This document shows positions 12,285 to 24,371 of a DNA stretch of 64,000 bases, piece after piece. The notes beneath the pieces were generated by a model. That model did no database searches. It was given only the letters and a program-made list of their open reading frames with translations, and was not told the origin of the DNA. This DNA comes from Cryptomeria japonica (Eukaryota > Streptophyta > Pinopsida > Cupressales > Cupressaceae). Position 1 is the first letter of the stretch. Each line of letters begins with the position of its first letter. The stretch is from contig NC_081410.1 in the NCBI RefSeq assembly GCF_030272615.1, positions 289,723,957-289,787,956 of the forward strand. Direction: 5' to 3'. Made by a program: the position numbers and the translations under genes.

Positions 12285-13329
12285 TGTAGGTCCCGGAGAC
12301 AACTGAGAGGGGGGGGGGTGAATCAGTTGTCAAATAAATTCAAACCAAAAACTTATTAACCAACTTAATGCTTAATACCGGTAAGACAGTTAAGTATGCC
12401 GGTAAACAGTGTTAACAGAAAATTGCTATACCAGTAAGAATTAATGCATGAAACATAAGCACAAAGTCATCCACAATACATGACACCAATATTTGTACGT
12501 GGAAACCCTGTAAGGGGAAAAACCACAGTGGGAAACCTTACCCACAATCAGATGATACTACTGCAGATAGTAAGTGTACAAAGAGGGGTTTGCACATGCA
12601 GAAAGGCCAACAGCCCAGAGCTCACTACTCAATCACAAATGGGAGTCACACTGACTATAGTTGGATGGTTAAATCCAATAAGAATGTACTATACAAAATA
12701 GCATCTTCATATGTTGGATTCAGTACTAGTGTAATGCTGATATGCTTCTACAAAAACCTAACTTCACCTTCAAATGATGTCTTCGTGTATACCTCTGCTT
12801 AATCTCACATATACCTTCACACAATTCTTTTTCGCATTCCACACTTGATCTTTCAAATAAGGTCTTACATTTATACCATACCCTAAGACCAATTTTAGTA
12901 GGTCGGCTCTACAAGATATTACAATAAATTTTTTTTACAAACAATACAATATCGATGCAATAACCAATTGAACATGTCAGCTTAATGCATTTACAACAAT
13001 AATAAATCATCTCCATAGCATACCATGCTAATCTGGAAAAGATAAACTTGCCTGTGTAACCCTAGATAAACCTGGACCTATTTGCCAGTGAAAACAAATA
13101 TGCAAATAAGAATATACCAATGATTATTACTTCAAAATAAAGTGTCCACATGATGTCTTCGACATTACCAAGTGTCTTCCATGTCATTTCGAGTACTGGT
13201 GAACATTATATCCTGCCGGTGAACCATATACCAGTAAATGTTGCATAGTTTGCTATTTGTCAGTGAATGTTGCTGGATCTCCAAAGTAGGTGTTGACATC
13301 AATGAAAAAACCATACCAAAATACCAACA
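12285..13329 (-). repeat. 3' LTR of copia G
   Basis: 1045 bp and highly similar to 17,919-18,993. A G-run near 12,310 is longer than in the partner LTR (GGGGAGGGG there). Confidence 0.9.
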
Positions 13330-13705
13330 ATCTCCCCCTTTGGCATTGATGGCAACACAAGATGGAAAAACCATCAAAGTGCCAAAATAGAAATGCCAAG
13401 TAAAAAAAACAACAATCTCCATTTCTCCCCCTGGGAGTAACATGTGTTTATCCAAAGATTTATTTTCAATACCAATCTCTCCTCAAAAAGATAATCCATT
13501 TTTCCATATATCTCTCCCCAATGTTTTTCCATATATCTCTCCCCCTTTGACATCAAATGCCAGAGTCACAAAAAGTCAAGTTCATACAAAATACCAACCA
13601 ATTCAATATACCAACTACTCCCCCTTAGAAGTAGCTTCCTCATCAAATACCAGAATAAAAGATTTGTCCATTTAATTTTATCGGTTGATGACAATCATCA
13701 ATTGT
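13330..13705 (-). other. 3' untranslated region and polypurine tract of copia G
   Basis: On the coding strand the purine run AAAGGGGGAGA abuts the LTR, preceded by GTTGCCATCAATGCC. A second copy of the family motif (GACATCAAATGCC plus a C-run on the plus strand, near 13,535-13,562) lies about 200 bases upstream of it. There is no ORF of its own. Confidence 0.7.
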
Positions 13706-16700
13706 CTAAGTCTCTACCAGTGGAGGTAAGACTCCAAGCTGATCTCTGAGATACTCAAAAGTTTCCTTAGGCAAAGGTTTTGTGAAAATATCTGCAAGTT
13801 GTTCTTTAGTATTCACATAAACCAGTTTTATCTCCTTTTCTTCAACTTTTTCCCTTAGAAAATTTAGTTTGATAGAAACATGTTTTGTTTTGGAATGTAA
13901 TACTGGATTCTTAGATATATCAATTGTTGCAGTGTTATCACAATATATAGTAATAGGTTCCTTGCATTTTACCTTTATGTCTTTCAACATTTGCTTAAGC
14001 CAAAGTACCTGTGTACAATCTGTTGCTGCTGCAACATATTCTGATTCTGCTGTTGATAAAGATGTACAACTTTGTTTCTTACTTAACCAAGAAACTAATC
14101 TTTTTCCAAGAAAGAATGCTCCTCCAGTGGTGCTTTTTCTATCATCCACATCTCCTGCCCAATTTGCATCTGTGTATGCATATAAATCAAAATTTTCATC
14201 TTTAGGATACCATAATCCAAGATTTGTTGTGCCTTGTAAGTACTAGAAAATCCTTTTTACTGTTGATTCATGATTTTCCCTAGGATTACTCTGAAATCTA
14301 GAAACTATACATACTACATTCATAATATCAGGTCTGGTTTGTGTCAAATACAGTAAACCTCCTACCATAGATTTGTATCTAGTTGGATTAAAAGGTGTAG
14401 ATTCATCTCTTTGAGATAATTTGTCATTTGTAGTCATAGGTGTGCTTACCAATTTAGAGTTTTCCATCCCAAATTTCTTAAGTAGTTCTTTCAAGTACTT
14501 AGATTGACTCAAAAATATGCCTTTATTAGTCTGTAAAATCTGCAATCCTAAAAAGAATTTTATTTCTCCTATCATAGACATTTCAAATTCATGTTGCATT
14601 TCAAGAGAAAATTCTTTGCATAATTCATCTTCTCCTCCAAAGATTATATCATCAACAAATACTTCAATAATCAAGATATCATCATTAGTTACTTTGTAAT
14701 ATAAATTGCTATTTGCATTTCATTTAGTAAAACCAATCTTTAAAAGATACTTATCCAATCTTGCATACCAAGCTCTTGGAGCTTGTTTTAATCCATACAG
14801 AGCTTTTCCTAATCTGCAAACCATATCATTGTCATCTGTCAAGGAAAATCCATCAGGTTGTTCAATATAGACTTCCTCTTCAAGATCTCCATTCAAAAAT
14901 TCACATTTAATATCCATTTGATAAACTTTGTAATCCTTGTGAGCTGCAAAGGCCAAGAACAATCTAACTTCCTCAATTCTGGCTACCGGTACAAAGGTCT
15001 CATTGTAATAAACTCCTTCTTTCTGAGAATATCCCTTACACACTAGTCTTACTTTATTTATGACAACCTTATCATCTTCATTGAGTTTGTTTCTAAATAT
15101 CCATTTGGTTCCAATTACATTTTTATTTTTAGGCCGGGGAACTAATGCCCAAGTATTATTTTTCTCAATTTGTCCTAATTCTTCTTCCATAGCTTTAATC
15201 CAAAATTTATCTTCACATGCCTCATTGATAGATAATAGTTCAATTTGAGAAATAAGACATACCTCTTCATTTGTCAATCTTCCTCTTGTCATGACTCCTT
15301 TAAATTTGCTTCCACTTATCTGATCTTCAGAATGATTCAGTCTTACATACCGGGGTGTCTTAGTCTGTTGTTGTTCTTCATTTACTATGGAATCCTCTGA
15401 TGATTACAGAGTAACTAGATCATCATTTTGTACTGGTGGATTTATTGTAGATTCATTTGTCATAATTTTTGTTACCAGTTCAGAGTCTATATACCTTGAA
15501 GTTCCTCTGAATTGTTCATCAATCTTTACATTTGTACTCTCAACAATTTTTTGTAATCTTTTATTAAAACATCTATATGCTTTACTCTTAGATGAATAAC
15601 CAAAAAATATTCCTTCATCACTTCTAGGATCAAACTTGCCAATATACTCATCTCTTCTAATATAACATTTACTTCCAAAAATTCTGAAATACTTAAGAGT
15701 AGGAGTATTACCAAACCATAGTTCATGAGGGGTCTTACCAGTTTCACCTTTGATGTGAACTTTGTTGAATGTATAGACAGTAGTGCTTACTGCCTCACTC
15801 CAGTACACATGTGGTAGATTTGCTTCTGATAACATACTTCTTGCTGCATCCAAAATAGTTTTGTTTTTCCTTTCAACAACTCCATTTTGTTGTGGTGTTC
15901 GAGGTGTTGATAACTGTCTTTTGATTCCATTTACTTCATAGAATGTATTAAAATCTCTAGATATGAATTATCCTCCTTGATCTGATCTTAAACATTTAAT
16001 TTTCTTATCGGTTTCATTTTCAACCATTGCTTTGAATAGTTTGAACTTCCCAAGTGCTTCTGATTTTTCTCTGAGAAAAGTAACCCAACACATTCTAGAA
16101 TAATCATCAATAATTAGCATGAAATATCTATCACCTTGTAAGCTTTTAGTTCTAGCTGGACCACATATATCAGTGTGAATTAAATCAAGAGCATTATTGG
16201 ATTTTTCTAGAATACTTTTGAAACTAGCTCTAACTTGTTTTCCAAATTGACATTCCTTTGCAAATTGTATTATGAGGTTTCACAATTTTAGGTAGATCTC
16301 TAACTGCCTTAGAAGTACTGATTTTTACCATGCAATCAAAATTTACATGACATAGTCTTTTATGCCATAGCCAACTTTCATCTATATGTGCAATTAAGCA
16401 TGCCTTTTCACTATTATTCAAATGAAAGATATTACCTCTAGTGTGATTACCGGTTGCAATTTCCAAACCAGTTCTATTCATGATTTTGCATTTTCCATTT
16501 TTAAATTGTAACTGAAAACCTTTCTCAACTAATTGACCAACACTTAAAAGATTATGTTTTAATCCTTCAACATAGTAGACATTGTCAGTGTTATGTTTAC
16601 CATCAAGAGATATTGAACCCTTTCCTTTGACTGAACAAATTTTGTCATCTCCGAATCTTACTAAACCTCCATTGTATTCTTGAAAGTTCAAGAATTTACC

Positions 16701-17861
16701 TTTGTCTCCAGTCATGTGATGTGAGCATCCTAAGTCAATAATCCATTCATCCTTTGATTCAACTTTAGTTGCTAGGGCTTGTTCTACCAGTTGAGCAATA
16801 GGTACTGGTTGATCTTCTGTTATAGCAACAAAGACCCATCCGTTGTCAGCTGGATCCTCATCAGAATCATCAGTCACACCTTCATCAGCAATGTAACAAG
16901 ATTTATCTTTGTTTTTCTTAAATCTATATCTCTGATATTTAGGATTAGGTTTGTATGTCCTTCTAGCTTCTTCTCTTAGTCTAGCATGTCTATCAAGGCA
17001 TCTTGAAGCCATATGACCAATCTTATTGCAGTTAAAACATTTAAAGGGTGCTTTACCTTCATACTTACTTCTAGTTGGGCCTTTTGGCATTTTTCTTGCA
17101 AATAGTACTTCAAGTTCTTCAAGCTCTTCATTCTCCTTCCTGGTTTCTTCAAGTTCTCTTGCATAAAAGGCTCTCCAGTCTGATTTGTCAAAGGATGGAG
17201 TAGATGATGTTGATGCTTTGAAGGCCAAATCAGTTTTTATAGTAGTAACAAGACCAAATTCCTCAATTTCAAAAGTTGAAAGTTTTCCAATCAATGTATC
17301 CCTAGTTACTGATGTATTAGGCATTGTTCTCAACTCATTTATAGTAGTAACCTTCATTTTATATGCCAGTGGCAAACCTCTTAAGATTTTTGAAACAATC
17401 TCATCTTCACTCAAGGTTCCTCCATAACATTTGATACCCAAAACAATTTCTTTTACTTTTTCCATAAAAGCAGAAATCCTTTCATCTTCTTCCATTTTCA
17501 AATGTTCATACCTCACTCGGAAGCTTTCAAGTTTTACAATTTTGACTATGGAATCTCCTTCATTCAGTGTTTCCAAATGATCCCAAATAGCTTTTGCAGT
17601 GGACCTATCTGATAATCCAATGATTTGTTGATCTGATAATGCGCTCAAGAGTGCTTCTCTAGCTTTGCAATCATTTTCTTCATCTTTGGCTAAAGTAGTG
17701 GGAGCAGTCTGACCAGCTACAGCAGCAGTATAACCATTCTTAGTAACTTCCTAGATGTCTTTACCAATGCAATTCAGATGTGTCTCCATTCTGATTTTCC
17801 ATATCCCATAGTTGGTTCCATCAAGTTTAGGACTATCCTTTCTAAAATAATTAGTAGACAT
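13706..17861 (-). pseudogene. Gag-pol polyprotein of copia G (defective)
   Basis: The likely start is the ATG at 17,861, in frame with the long open stretch 17,648-16,230. A TAG at 17,753 replaces a Trp codon. Domains in order: UBN2-type gag; CCHC knuckle C-x2-C-x4-H-x4-C (CFNCNKIGHMASRC); protease with D-L-G-C-S-H-H-M, where copia normally has D-S-G; the H-H-C-C pre-integrase region (WLWHKRLCHVNF); integrase core to about 15,860 with ERKN. RT follows, with DIKCEFLNGDL, YGLKQAPRAWYARL and the intact catalytic FVDDIIFGG near 14,655. RNase H comes last, with KTKHVSIKLNFLRE and IFTKPLP near its end. A frameshift near 16,250 and stops near 15,402, 14,720 and 14,243 inactivate it. Confidence 0.92.
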
Positions 17862-17903
17862 TGGATCTCTTCAAGTTGTTAAACTTCTACAAAAAGAGGA
17901 CTA

Positions 17904-17916
17904 GGCTCTTATACCA
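17904..17916 (-). other. Primer binding site of copia G
   Basis: On the minus strand TGGTATAAGAGCC sits two bases inside the 5' LTR, a variant of the initiator-Met primer site common in plant copia elements. Confidence 0.75.
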
Positions 17917-17918
17917 AT

Positions 17919-18993
17919 TGTAGGTCCCAGAGACAACTGAGAGGGGAGGGGTGAATCAGTTGTCAAATAAATTCAAACCAAAAACTTATTAACCAACTTA
18001 ATGCTTAATATTGGTAAGACAATTAAGTATGCCGGTAAATAGTGTTAACAGAAAATTGCTATACCAGTAAGAATTAATGCATGAAACATAAGCACAAAGT
18101 CATCCACAACACATGACACCAATATTTGTATGTGGAAACCCTATAGGAGGAAAAACCATGGTAGGAAACCTTACCCACAATCAGATGATACTACTGCAGA
18201 TAGTAAGTGTACAAAGAGGGGTCTGCACATGCAGAAAGGCCAACAGCCTAGAGCTCACTGCTCAATCACAAATGGGAGTCACACTAACTACAGTTGGATG
18301 GTTAAATCCAATAAGAATGTACTATACAAAATAGCATCTTCATATGCTGGATTCAGTACTGGTGTAATGTTGATATGCTTCTACAAAAACCTAACTTCAC
18401 CTTCAAATGATGTCTTCATGTATTCCTCTACTTAATCTCACATATACCTTCACACAATTTTTTTTTGCATTCCACACTTGATCTTTCAAATAAGATCTTA
18501 CATTTATACCATACCCTAAGACCAATTTTAGTAGTCGGCTCTACAAGATATTACAATAAAAAATTTTTACAAACAATACAATATCAATGCAATAACCGAT
18601 TGAACATGTTAGCTTAATGCATTTACAACAATAATAAATCATCTCCATAGCGTGCCATGCTGATCTGGAAAAGATAAACCTGCCGGTGTAACCCTAGATA
18701 ACCTGGACCTATTTGCCAGTGAAAGCAAATATGCAAATAAGAATATACCAATGATTATTACTTCAAAATAAAGTGTCCACATGATGTCTGCAACATTACC
18801 AAGTGACTTCCATGTAATTTTAGGTAATGGTGAACATTATATCCTGCTGGTGAACATTATATCCTGTCGGTGAACCATAGACCAATAAATGTTGCATAGT
18901 TTATTGCTTGCCGGTGAATGTTGTTGGATCTCCAAAGTAGGTGTATTTAGTAGGTGTTGACATCAATGACAAAACCATACCAAAATACCAACA
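17919..18993 (-). repeat. 5' LTR of copia G
   Basis: 1075 bp. It is the partner of 12,285-13,329, with scattered substitutions and a short local duplication of the ATTATATCCTG phrase near 18,836-18,866 that the other copy lacks. Confidence 0.9.
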
Positions 18994-18998
18994 TCCTA

Positions 18999-20926
18999 AA
19001 GCCCATAAGGTATACCTAAGGGTTAGGGGTAATTTTAGGCAAGTTTCTACTCCTAAGTGACCTTTTAGACACCCTAAAATTTGACTTTTCTGAGTTGTGC
19101 GAAAATTGAAATGATTGAACTTAGTTGTAAAATTTCCTTTTGGAATGAGAGTTCCCTTTCCCATTCTGTCTTACTTTCCTCTTTAATTTTTAGAAACTTG
19201 TGAGAACTCTCACAATGGGCTTCTTAAGAAAGAATTTGAAAATTTGAGGGTAATCACCCACTCTCCATTTTTGGAGACGAGAAATTTTGAAAAGAATAGA
19301 ATAGATTTGGAATTAGAGAATTTTGGCTAAGGGTAGAAGGAGAAGAACCGTGGATTTGGGCAGCCCTTCCTCAAACAATACTAACCTACCTTTGGGCAGA
19401 TTAAGGTTGGTTACTTTCTTCTTAAAATGACTTCTTTTTACATGTGTTTGAAAGTATGTTGGTGTAAGAAATCTGTTTCCTTGTATGTCCTTTTTGGGAA
19501 TTTTGTTTGGTATTTTGTATTATGTTTGTATGTGTTTTTGGGAGTTTTCAAGACCTCTTACTCTTGGGAGAGAGGAGGATCTTGTGGGTGGTAGCAGTGA
19601 CAACCCTCGAGTGAGAGACTCATGTTATGAGAGCAATCACAAGGGATTTTTGTGTGACCCTTCTTGCATGGCCTGTTTGTGCAATGGGGGTCATAAGGAG
19701 GGATATAAGGCTAGAATGCCTTGGGGGGCATAAGGAATAAGGGGTTGAAATTTGTTGATGTATTTGTTGTGCCATGAGGTGGCTACATGTTTTCCATACT
19801 TGCAGTTCTCCTCAGGGTATTGGTCCACTACCACCCTTGAAAAAAATGTCATCACCAAAGTGTGGTGTAGTGTAGCCAAGATGGGAGTGTGTTTGAAATC
19901 TGTGTGCATTCTATCTTCTATGTGTTTGCATGTTTGTTTTCCATCTAGGATTTGGTTCTCCGAGCTTGGGGGTGGCTACCAGTTAGCCTAGGCTAGGAGG
20001 TGAGCACTCCATGGTCATAGTTGTGATTTATTATGCAGGATTGTCAGGAGAAAAGAATAGGATAGGTGGAAAGTTGCAGGAGTTATTGTTGTAGAAATTT
20101 ATTTGCAGTTGTAATTATTAGTTTTAAAAGGAGAGATATACCCTCATTCATTGGAATGAGAAGCTAATTGTAAATTAGAAATAAAGACATGAGGTTTAGT
20201 TATTTGATATCTAGATAAAGAAACATCTTGTAAATTTTACAAAATGAAATAAGATAAATATACTCTTCTTTCTATTTGAAAAGAAATGCTTTTGATTTGC
20301 ATGCAATAGCCCACTGAAAAAAAATAAAAAAAATGTTTCTATTTGATTATGTGTTTTCCTTTTTATCTGTGAATTTGTCTTCATTTTAATTGCAGAAAAT
20401 ATGAGTTGTAGTTGTTGTTAGATTTTAATAAAAAATATCATATTATCTATTTAGTCGCTGTAGTAATTGCAGAATCAGTAAATGTATTTATTGCAGAAAA
20501 GAATTATGTATTCCTAAATTAGTATTCCCAAAGTTCAGAAAAAAAAAGAAGTATATCTGATGTGTTATGATAAATAGATTAGCAGGAATTTTATTCCTTT
20601 CTTAAGCATTTAAAATAAAATAAAATAGGAAAGGCATAAATTAGATTTGCATGCATATTGTAGATTAAAAAAATAAATTATATATTTCTGTTTTCTGTAA
20701 AAGCAATATAGTTCAATAAAGTTCTGGAAAATATTCTTCCATTTACTTCAGAAAGTTAGACATTTATCTTAAATACTGGCAATATTTATTTTCAGAAATT
20801 GATATCTTCAGTAAACAGATTTATTACTTTACTTCTTTTTCTACAATTGAAAATCAGAATCTTCCATGAATTCGGTTTTATTATAAGAAAAGAAATAACA
20901 ATATAGTTATATATAAATATATATAA
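18999..20926 (+). repeat. 3' LTR of gypsy A, middle piece without coding content
   Basis: AT-rich LTR DNA. The part up to about 20,552 matches the reverse complement of solo LTR B' (about 43,900-45,300). The part from 20,553 matches 4886 onward in the 5' LTR. The open frame at 19,485-19,733 does not stay open in B', so no gene is called. Confidence 0.7.
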
Positions 20927-21398
20927 TTATATACATGCAGATTTCATGTATATATTTATATATGCATATATATATATATATATAAACATATCATAAAATT
21001 TACCTACGAAACAAATGTAGATATAAACATAAATATATATATACAAATATATAAATATATATATATATGAATATATATATATATATGAATATATACATAT
21101 GAAATTGTATATATACATATATATATATAAATATATATATAGATTTATTAAACTTAATAGATTTTTTTTTTTTAAAAGAAAAAAAGTATGTAAATATATA
21201 TGAATATATATATATATACATAAAATATATATATATATGGGGAGGGCCGCGCAGGGCACGCACTCCCCGTGTGGGCCATGACCAGTAGAGAGGTCGTAGC
21301 CTCTGTGCAGGCCGCGGAACGCACAGGGCCTGCGGCTCCCTATGTGGGCCGCATCCATGCCAGTGGCCGCAACCACTGTGTGGGCCGCGACACACACT

Positions 21399-21629
21399 CC
21401 ATGAGGGAGTAGTGGCGACCAAACACAAGGGAGAGGCAGAGGATGGCACCCCCAGTGGGATGACCCATTGTGTGGGCCGTGCCACACACAGCGGCCCATG
21501 TGTGTGGCGCGGCCCACACAATGGGTCATTGGGCCGCTGTGTGTGGCGCGGCCCACACAATGGGTCATCCCACTGGGGGTGCCATCCTCCGCCTCTCTCT
21601 TGTGTTCGGTCACCACTACTCCCTCATGG
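21399..21629. repeat. Near-perfect 100-bp inverted repeat with 31-bp spacer in A's 3' LTR
   Basis: The arms are 21,399-21,498 and 21,530-21,629. By eye they differ at about five positions, and the pairing is symmetric about 21,514. The 5' LTR has only the right arm (near 5780-5865). The inverted copy explains why overlapping open frames on both strands look alike here. Confidence 0.9.
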
Positions 21630-21810
21630 AGACCTCCGCCTTCATTCGCTTAGCCTCTATGCGAACCTCCGCCCTGCCATGAGTTAAGGATAAAACCCTA
21701 GCCCAGGTAGGGCTAGGGAAAAATAAAATAAAGAAGTGTTACAATAAAAGAAAGGTATTAATATATTAATAAAGTTAGGGTTTCCTTGGACATGTTCATT
21801 ATGAAAAAAT

Positions 21811-21845
<35 letters not shown>

Positions 21846-22496
21846 GTATGTATATATAAAAGTAAAGAAAGAGTTTAATCATTTGAGCGAAATTGAGTAA
21901 GTTGTAATGATATCTATTTAAGGAAAAATATATTTAATTCATTTACACATATTAAAGATATTTTATGATACAATATATGTTTTAATGTTTGTTTTGATTT
22001 AAACAATTAATAATAAGGTTGTATATAGGACAAATGGTAAATCAACTATTTTATTAAGAGTTGGTTGTTAAACATAAGCGTATAAAAAAAAAGGGATTGT
22101 TTGTAGATTTTATTATAAATAAACTTATGGGAGATATTCATTAAGAAATTAATTGACACTTTAATCGATTATTTTAATTATCAATTTAAAATGAATTTTA
22201 GACAATATGGACTTATTGGAGATTAATTTTATCTTCATCTACTATTTTAATGAGTTTGATTTAATTAATCTATTGACTATGTTTGATGAGAAAATAAATT
22301 AAATCATTTAGTATTCCGCAAATAAATCTTAAATTAATTTTGTTACTTGATTTAGTATCAGAGTTAGCTCGAATATAGATATGGCAAAACATGTTAGTGC
22401 ATGTCGTGTTAGCGAGCTTATTGTTATCTAGTTATTTAGTTGATATAAAAAAAAAATTATCCCGTTCTTGCCCTAAATTTTGGGCATGACACCTAT

Positions 22497-23079
22497 TTGC
22501 ATTAAATCAACTATCCATTAAATAAAATGTATGTGGGTTTTACCCTTTTCAAATTTGAAAAGGGTATTTCCCCCATACATTTCCTTTTATTTTAATATTT
22601 AATTTTTTTCTTTTAAACCTAATCTAAAAGTTATAAAACTAAAATACCCATGCTAACTTTTTTTTTAAACCTTCTATCTACCCTAACCCGAACCGGGTTA
22701 GGGTTTTAATTGTGTTATGCAGGGTCGAATTTTTTTTTCATGGCAGGAGGCATTTTACGTAGGCCATGAAAGTAGTGGAGGTGATTTTATCTTTGGCCGC
22801 GAGAGGGTTTGTGTGCAGGGAGTGGTGGTGGAGATCCCACAGGGGCTCCCCATAGGGACAACCACAGTCATGCCTGTGGGTCTCAGCCCACAGTGTGGCT
22901 GCTGCCGCCACTATGGGGCGCCACCCACAGGAAATGGCCGAAGCCGCCCCCCTGTGGGTTGCAGCCCATAGCATGGCGGCGGCCGCCCTGCGGACCCTCC
23001 TGCAGGGAGCCGAGGGCAACCCCTCCCTTTAATAATATTATTTTTTTGTTTAGTTTTAAACTTAAATAAATTATATATA
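22497..23079 (-). repeat. Solo LTR B, middle piece
   Basis: Lies between the right target duplication of A and the left LTR of C. It contains the palindrome CCCTAACCC/GGGTTAGGG at 22,681-22,703 and a GC-rich block at about 22,800-23,030. Both have counterparts in B' at 42,725-43,100. Open frames here are by-products of GC-rich repeat DNA. Confidence 0.75.
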
Positions 23080-24371
23080 TGTAAAGCGGAAAATCGCGAT
23101 CGAACCCTAGTTGCTCTCCCCTCTTCCAACTCCAAGGAGAGAGAAGGGAGATTCACTCTAGGGTTGATGGTTTTCACTTAGGGAAGAGACTTTACATTCA
23201 AAAGAGGGGTTGAAACCCACAAGATCCAATCCCACACAATGCAAGATTGGATGCTAATTGTGTTTCAAGGGTTATGACAGCAAGGCTACCCTCTTTTGTA
23301 AAGAATGTGCATAGAAGAATTAAGCTAGGAATGCATAGAAAGTGAGAAAGATTCACTTATAAACTGAGATAGGAATACAGTATGAAGTTGTGGACCTAGA
23401 ATTAGCAGTAAAATATCGATACGGCACTGTCCTACAAATTTGAGCAAAAGTTGTCAGGACGATGGCGCCCGGCGCCACGGTCCTCCGAAAAATACGCGAA
23501 ACGAAGGGGGGCCTGTTCGTCTCTGCACAAGGATTCCAGATCTTCAATTTCAGCCACGTACCTGCAACCTACACACAGAAAAGCGAAGACGATTGGGGGG
23601 TTAGGGATTAGGGGTTTGCCTTTAGGTCAAACCCCAGTTTTGGAATTAACCAAGAAATGAGCAATGCTGTAAATGTAAATGTTTGTAATGTAAAACAAGT
23701 ACTAATACCTTGTTGTAAGGATGTTTGTATCCTTATGTGCGAAGGTATAGATGTTGTATGTTGTATGTTGTATGTTGTAATATGTGATCTCCTCTTTAAT
23801 GGTTGAATCCTTGTCTTGAATGCAACACTTAGCCTTGAATGGAGACTTGAAATGATCAATTGCTTGAAGGAATGCTTGAATGCTTGAATGCTTGAGTATA
23901 GTTTCCATGCTTGTACACATATGACCTTCCTACCCAAATGGGAGAGGGAAATGTAGTTTATATACTTGCCAATTAGGGTTAAAAGACTGATTTTCCCAAC
24001 CTTAGGCTGACCAGGAAAGATAATTTCCAATTTGCAAACTAAAAAGACCTGAAGTCCCATAGGAGACCGGGCCCAAAATAGGGCCAGGGACCAGGGCGCT
24101 GGGCGCCATGGTCCTGGGGGACCAGGGCGCTGGGCACCCTAGTCCTGGGGGACCAGGCGCTCTGGTCCTGAAGGACCAGGGCGCTGGGCGCTCTGGTCCC
24201 ACCTCCCGAGACAACAGGGTGCAAAGGAGGTTCAAGCCAGGGTGCTTGAAAATGCAGTTTTTGGTGTCGTAATCAGGTTTCGGGGTCTCCATTCAGGTTG
24301 CGTGTTGTGTCACCATCGTGAAGACCAAAATGCAGTCGAAATTGCAAGTGTCACAATTTTAGGATGCTACA
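23080..24371 (-). repeat. 3' LTR of element C
   Basis: 1292 bp. It matches 29,724-30,954 with scattered substitutions, mostly transitions. It is longer than its partner mainly because of more minisatellite units (24,088-24,200) and extra TGTTGTA repeats near 23,753-23,779. Confidence 0.9.
24088..24200. repeat. GC-rich minisatellite of GGACCAGGGCGCTGGGCGC-type units
   Basis: About four imperfect units of 24-32 bp. Each begins GGACCAGG and ends TGGTCC or a variant, so each is itself roughly palindromic. The partner LTR has about two units (30,725-30,783). Confidence 0.85.

Larger units (their letters stand above)
12285..18993 (-). mobile_element. Ty1/copia retrotransposon G, nearly complete
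   Basis: LTRs lie at 12,285-13,329 and 17,919-18,993, both TGTAGG...CCAACA on the plus strand (TGTTGG...CCTACA on the coding strand). It is flanked by a perfect 5-bp duplication TCCTA (12,280-12,284 and 18,994-18,998). The minus strand carries primer site, gag, protease, integrase, RT and RNase H in the copia order. It inserted into the 3' LTR of gypsy A. The 6.7 kb length is normal for an autonomous copia. It is defective through one frameshift and several stops. Confidence 0.93.
4507..22491 (+). mobile_element. Ty3/gypsy LTR retrotransposon A (chromovirus-like), interrupted by copia G
   Basis: The 5' LTR is 4507-6478, the internal region 6479-11,424, and the 3' LTR 11,425-22,491 with copia G nested in it. 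Flanks are CCTGT (4502-4506) and CCTAT (22,492-22,496), a 5-bp duplication with one mismatch. Domain order is gag, protease, RT, RNase H, integrase, which is the gypsy order. The integrase is followed by a GPY/F-like stretch ([19 protein letters not shown]) and a chromodomain-like tail (ASWEDAARMRSEYPHLFDEL). Without G the element is about 11.3 kb. With two full-length LTRs it would be about 13.6 kb. It is defective through numerous nonsense codons and two frameshifts. Confidence 0.9.
11425..22491 (+). repeat. 3' LTR of gypsy A (about 4.35 kb without nested G)
   Basis: Starts TGTGAGGCCTCACC and ends GGGCATGACA. Removing G and one copy of its target duplication leaves about 4353 bp, more than twice the 5' copy. 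The part at 11,800-12,284 plus 18,999-20,552 is missing from the 5' LTR but is present, inverted, in solo LTRs B and B', which shows it is genuine LTR sequence and not a later insertion. AT microsatellites lie around 20,910-21,235 and 21,811-21,850. A GC-rich palindromic block lies around 21,240-21,640. No convincing coding sequence is present. Confidence 0.85.

Noticed and set aside
19485-19733. Cys-containing 82-aa frame in A's 3' LTR, considered as a small LTR-encoded protein
   Set aside because: The matching region in B' and B is frameshifted and has stops, so there is no sign of selection for the protein.
11800-20552. First read as an inverted fragment of another LTR inserted in A's 3' LTR
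   Set aside because: Once B and B' were recognised as the same family in reverse orientation, the block proved to be normal LTR sequence that the 5' LTR has lost.
20927-21616. Minus-strand open frame of 229 aa, and similar plus-strand frames nearby
   Set aside because: Same cause as in the 5' LTR, plus the inverted repeat at 21,399-21,629, which makes both strands look alike. No family resemblance.
22681-22703. Interstitial telomere repeat
   Set aside because: Only single half-repeats in a palindrome, repeated at the same place in all LTR copies; not an array.
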